Shown here: one piece after another, positions 62,361-64,000 of the stretch
Position numbering within the stretch: position 1 is the first letter of the stretch
How the letters are laid out: each line of letters starts with the position of its first letter
Assembly (NCBI GenBank): GCA_040756515.1
Contig: JBFLYW010000011.1
Coordinates: forward strand, 34,983 to 98,982
Reading direction: 5' to 3'
Source of the DNA: DSXH01 sp020724325
Lineage (GTDB): Bacteria > Bacteroidota > Ignavibacteria > Ignavibacteriales > Melioribacteraceae
DNA: 64,000 nt
Program-made: the position numbers and the translations under genes
Notes under the pieces: model-generated
Database searches by the model: none
What the model saw: only the letters and a program-made list of their open reading frames with translations
Told to the model about the DNA's origin: nothing

Positions 62361-62930
62361 TTATTTCAATCCTTTTAATTTTTCTCTCATTTTATTTGTT
62401 GCCGTAAAAAGGTATCGTTTTATTGTTCCCTCGTTGCAATGCATAATATCGGCTATCTCTTTTATTTTATAATCCTGATAAAACTTTAATGTAAATGCCA
62501 TTTTCTGCTGAGGCGAAAGCTGGTTCAATGCTCTGTTAATATGATTTGAAAGGACGCTTCCTACAGCTTTATCATCCGTTCTCAACTCTCCCGGTAATTG
62601 CTCTGCGAATGTTGTTTTGCCTTCTTCATCGTTTCCTATTTCTCTATCAATCGAATCGTGCTGCTTCTTACTGCGATTAAAGCTAATGCACACATTCGTT
62701 GTAATTCTAAAAATCCACGTAGAGAACTCGCTTTTGAATTGAAAGTTTTTCAATCCACGGTACACTCTTATAAAAACTTCTTGATAAATATCTTTTGCAT
62801 CGTCTTCATTATTTCTGAATGACTTTGCAATGCTAAGAACATGCCGATCATATTTATAAACAAGCTTCTCGAAAGCTTCCATATCCCCTTTTTGTGCATT
62901 AATTATTAATTGATTTTCGCTCAAGCTCAT
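62361..62930 (-). CDS. ECF-type RNA polymerase sigma factor
   Basis: The 189-residue protein has region 2 (DDAKDIYQEVFIRVYRGL, FSTWIFRITTNVCISFN) and region 4 (SPQQKMAFTLKFYQDYKIKE, HCNEGTIKRYLFTATNKM). It is the first gene of an operon with the HEAT-repeat anti-sigma-like protein and the DUF4097 pair. Confidence 0.93.
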   Translation of the reverse strand: MSLSENQLIINAQKGDMEAFEKLVYKYDRHVLSIAKSFRNNEDDAKDIYQEVFIRVYRGLKNFQFKSEFSTWIFRITTNVCISFNRSKKQHDSIDREIGNDEEGKTTFAEQLPGELRTDDKAVGSVLSNHINRALNQLSPQQKMAFTLKFYQDYKIKEIADIMHCNEGTIKRYLFTATNKMREKLKGLK

Positions 62931-63314
62931 TATTTGTCTGTTTCTATGTAGTTTGACTTAGTTATTTTTAAGAAGGTTGTATGTAAAATGGTGAATTCAT
63001 TGAATAATTGTTACAGTAAAAATAGTAATATGAACTGAAAGTGGAGAATTGAAATGTTGCTGCTGAATTTGAACAACATGTGTGAGATGAATATTAAAAA
63101 ACTCGTTTTAGTGGCAATCTTTTTTTGTCAAACCATGAGGCACTGCGCTTGGCAGAGTTTATTCCTTTGGTGCTCGGCTTCGCGTCTCTTGGTTAATCCT
63201 TTTTCACTACACCTAATCTTCACTACTCCTAATGCGCCTCATATTTTAGGAATGTAGTATATAATTTTGCTTTTGCCTAAGTTGGTATAACTAACAAACA
63301 GATGGAGTAAACTA
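62931..63314. other. Gap without a convincing gene
   Basis: A possible frame at 63054-63257 has no family features. The stretch 63134-63240 contains ATGAGGC and GCCTCAT arms about 100 bases apart around GCTCGGCTTCGCGTCTCTTG, text of a kind that recurs in gaps of environmental genomes. No promoter or RNA was recognised. Confidence 0.4.
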
Positions 63315-63515
63315 TTACTTAGTTTCCGGCTGATTGGTTTTGCAAGTAGAAATTCCAAATGGAAGATACGCCGGGCACCAGCCAATAAAAGCAGTAAATA
63401 ACGGCACAACACCTAATACTCCCCACCACGATTGAAAATTAATTCCAGTGGCAATAACAACTAAGCCAAGAACTATTCTAACTATTTTATCTGTACCGCC
63501 TACATTTTTTTTCAT
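63315..63515 (-). CDS. DUF2892 (YgaP-like) small membrane protein
   Basis: The 66-residue protein has the DUF2892 pattern: MKKNVGGTDKIVRIVLGL, then a second hydrophobic stretch and GWCPAYLPFGISTC. The family forms two-helix membrane proteins, often fused to or near rhodanese domains. No partner is seen here. Confidence 0.87.
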   Translation of the reverse strand: MKKNVGGTDKIVRIVLGLVVIATGINFQSWWGVLGVVPLFTAFIGWCPAYLPFGISTCKTNQPETK

Positions 63516-63603
63516 ACTAAGCTCCTTGTTTTTGTTTTGACTAAAAAAAATAATAACACAAAAAATGATCCGGAATATTTACTTACTATTACGACGCTTG
63601 TCG

Positions 63604-64000
63604 TTACTTCAGCAAAATCATTTTGCCCGTAAGCAGATGCTTATTATAGTTAATTGAATAAAAATAAATTCCTGATGGCAATCTGCTTCCATCAAAGTCT
63701 ACTTCGTGGTGTCCAAAGGGCTGCTTTTCATTTACTAATGTTACTATTTCCTTGCCTAACATATCATACACTTTTATTACGACCAATCCAGTTTCTGGAA
63801 TGCTGTATTTTATCTTAGTAGTTGGATTGAACGGATTGGGATAATTCAGGATTGTCAATTCCCTCTCTACCGCAGATGACAATGCTTGTTCTTTTGCGAT
63901 AGCATTTTCTTTTATCCCCAAATGTTCCCTCGCTGAAATTGCCGTTCCATGTGCTGGATATTTCTTTATTACTTCCTTAAATATCTCTTCTGCTCTTACA
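63604..64000 (-). CDS. C-terminal end of a TPR protein with T9SS sorting domain (partial)
   Basis: The open frame continues past the window edge in the same reading frame: the upstream residues read VRAEEIFKEVIKKYPAH, a TPR-type helix pair, followed by a linker and a type A sorting domain starting ILNYPNPFNPTTKIKYSIP and ending GKMILLK. The start and most of the protein lie outside. It would be exported by the type IX system. Confidence 0.85.
   Translation of the reverse strand, partial: VRAEEIFKEVIKKYPAHGTAISAREHLGIKENAIAKEQALSSAVERELTILNYPNPFNPTTKIKYSIPETGLVVIKVYDMLGKEIVTLVNEKQPFGHHEVDFDGSRLPSGIYFYSINYNKHLLTGKMILLK

Noticed and set aside
63054..63257. 67-codon frame in the gap before the DUF2892 gene
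   Set aside because: Second half reads low-complexity intergenic text; no family features.
1..64000. tRNA or rRNA genes
   Set aside because: Gaps were read for acceptor stems and T-loop sequence on both strands and none was recognised; a covariance search would be decisive.

Overview
The window is AT-rich bacterial chromosome, most likely from the Ignavibacteria branch of the Bacteroidetes/Chlorobi (FCB) group. The main reasons are C-terminal type IX secretion sorting domains built around NYPNPFN (in the sorbosone-dehydrogenase-like protein, the alpha-amylase and the last partial gene), several upstream motifs of the FCB promoter type (TTTG, about 20 bases, then TAnnTTTG), TonB-linked outer-membrane receptors, and DUF4097 and HEAT-repeat proteins behind ECF sigma factors. 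No rRNA, tRNA or CRISPR array was recognised. The assignment is by family resemblance only.

0-3.6 kb: a TonB-dependent receptor with an upstream histidine-rich membrane protein, probably a metal-uptake pair, preceded by an 11-9-11 inverted repeat that looks like an operator; then an EVE-domain gene. 3.6-11.3 kb: the most unusual part. A decayed tyrosine recombinase, interrupted by two in-frame stops in its catalytic domain, points away from a row of same-direction genes. These are separated by imperfect palindromes with integron attC architecture (sites near 4142, 5220, 7594, 8881 and 9653, and a collapsed one near 10406). I read this as a fossil integron or integrase-less attC array. Its cassettes carry an alpha/beta hydrolase, a three-gene restriction-modification unit, a lipoprotein hydrolase, a RibD/DHFR-like reductase, an unknown protein and a nitroreductase-like protein.

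11.5-34 kb: mostly housekeeping and envelope genes: two thioredoxin-fold proteins, HU, an outer-membrane receptor-like protein with a secreted GH13 alpha-amylase, a KamA-family radical SAM protein, a tail-specific protease, an acyl-CoA synthetase, a cation diffusion facilitator, peptidase T, pyrimidine-nucleoside phosphorylase and a BtuF-like binding protein. The gaps hold six copies of a modular intergenic repeat with shared ends (1, 14409, 22117, 23015, 28408, 34006).

34-51 kb: surface glycan biosynthesis. A sugar epimerase, two glycosyltransferases, a YfhO membrane protein, a flippase and a sialyltransferase-fold-like protein form one operon. After an AbgT transporter comes a complete pseudaminic-acid set in order (PseB, four-helix protein, PseC, fused PseG-PseH, PseI, PseF), followed by a glycosylasparaginase-like enzyme.

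51-64 kb: release factor 1, a glycosyltransferase, MiaA, a cyclic-nucleotide/GAF histidine-kinase-like protein lacking the phosphoacceptor histidine, a DNA glycosylase, and two converging ECF sigma modules. One is paired with a zinc-finger anti-sigma protein; the other with a HEAT-repeat anti-sigma-like protein and two TMGG-repeat DUF4097 proteins. The window ends in a DUF2892 protein and the C-terminus of a TPR plus sorting-domain protein that runs off the edge.
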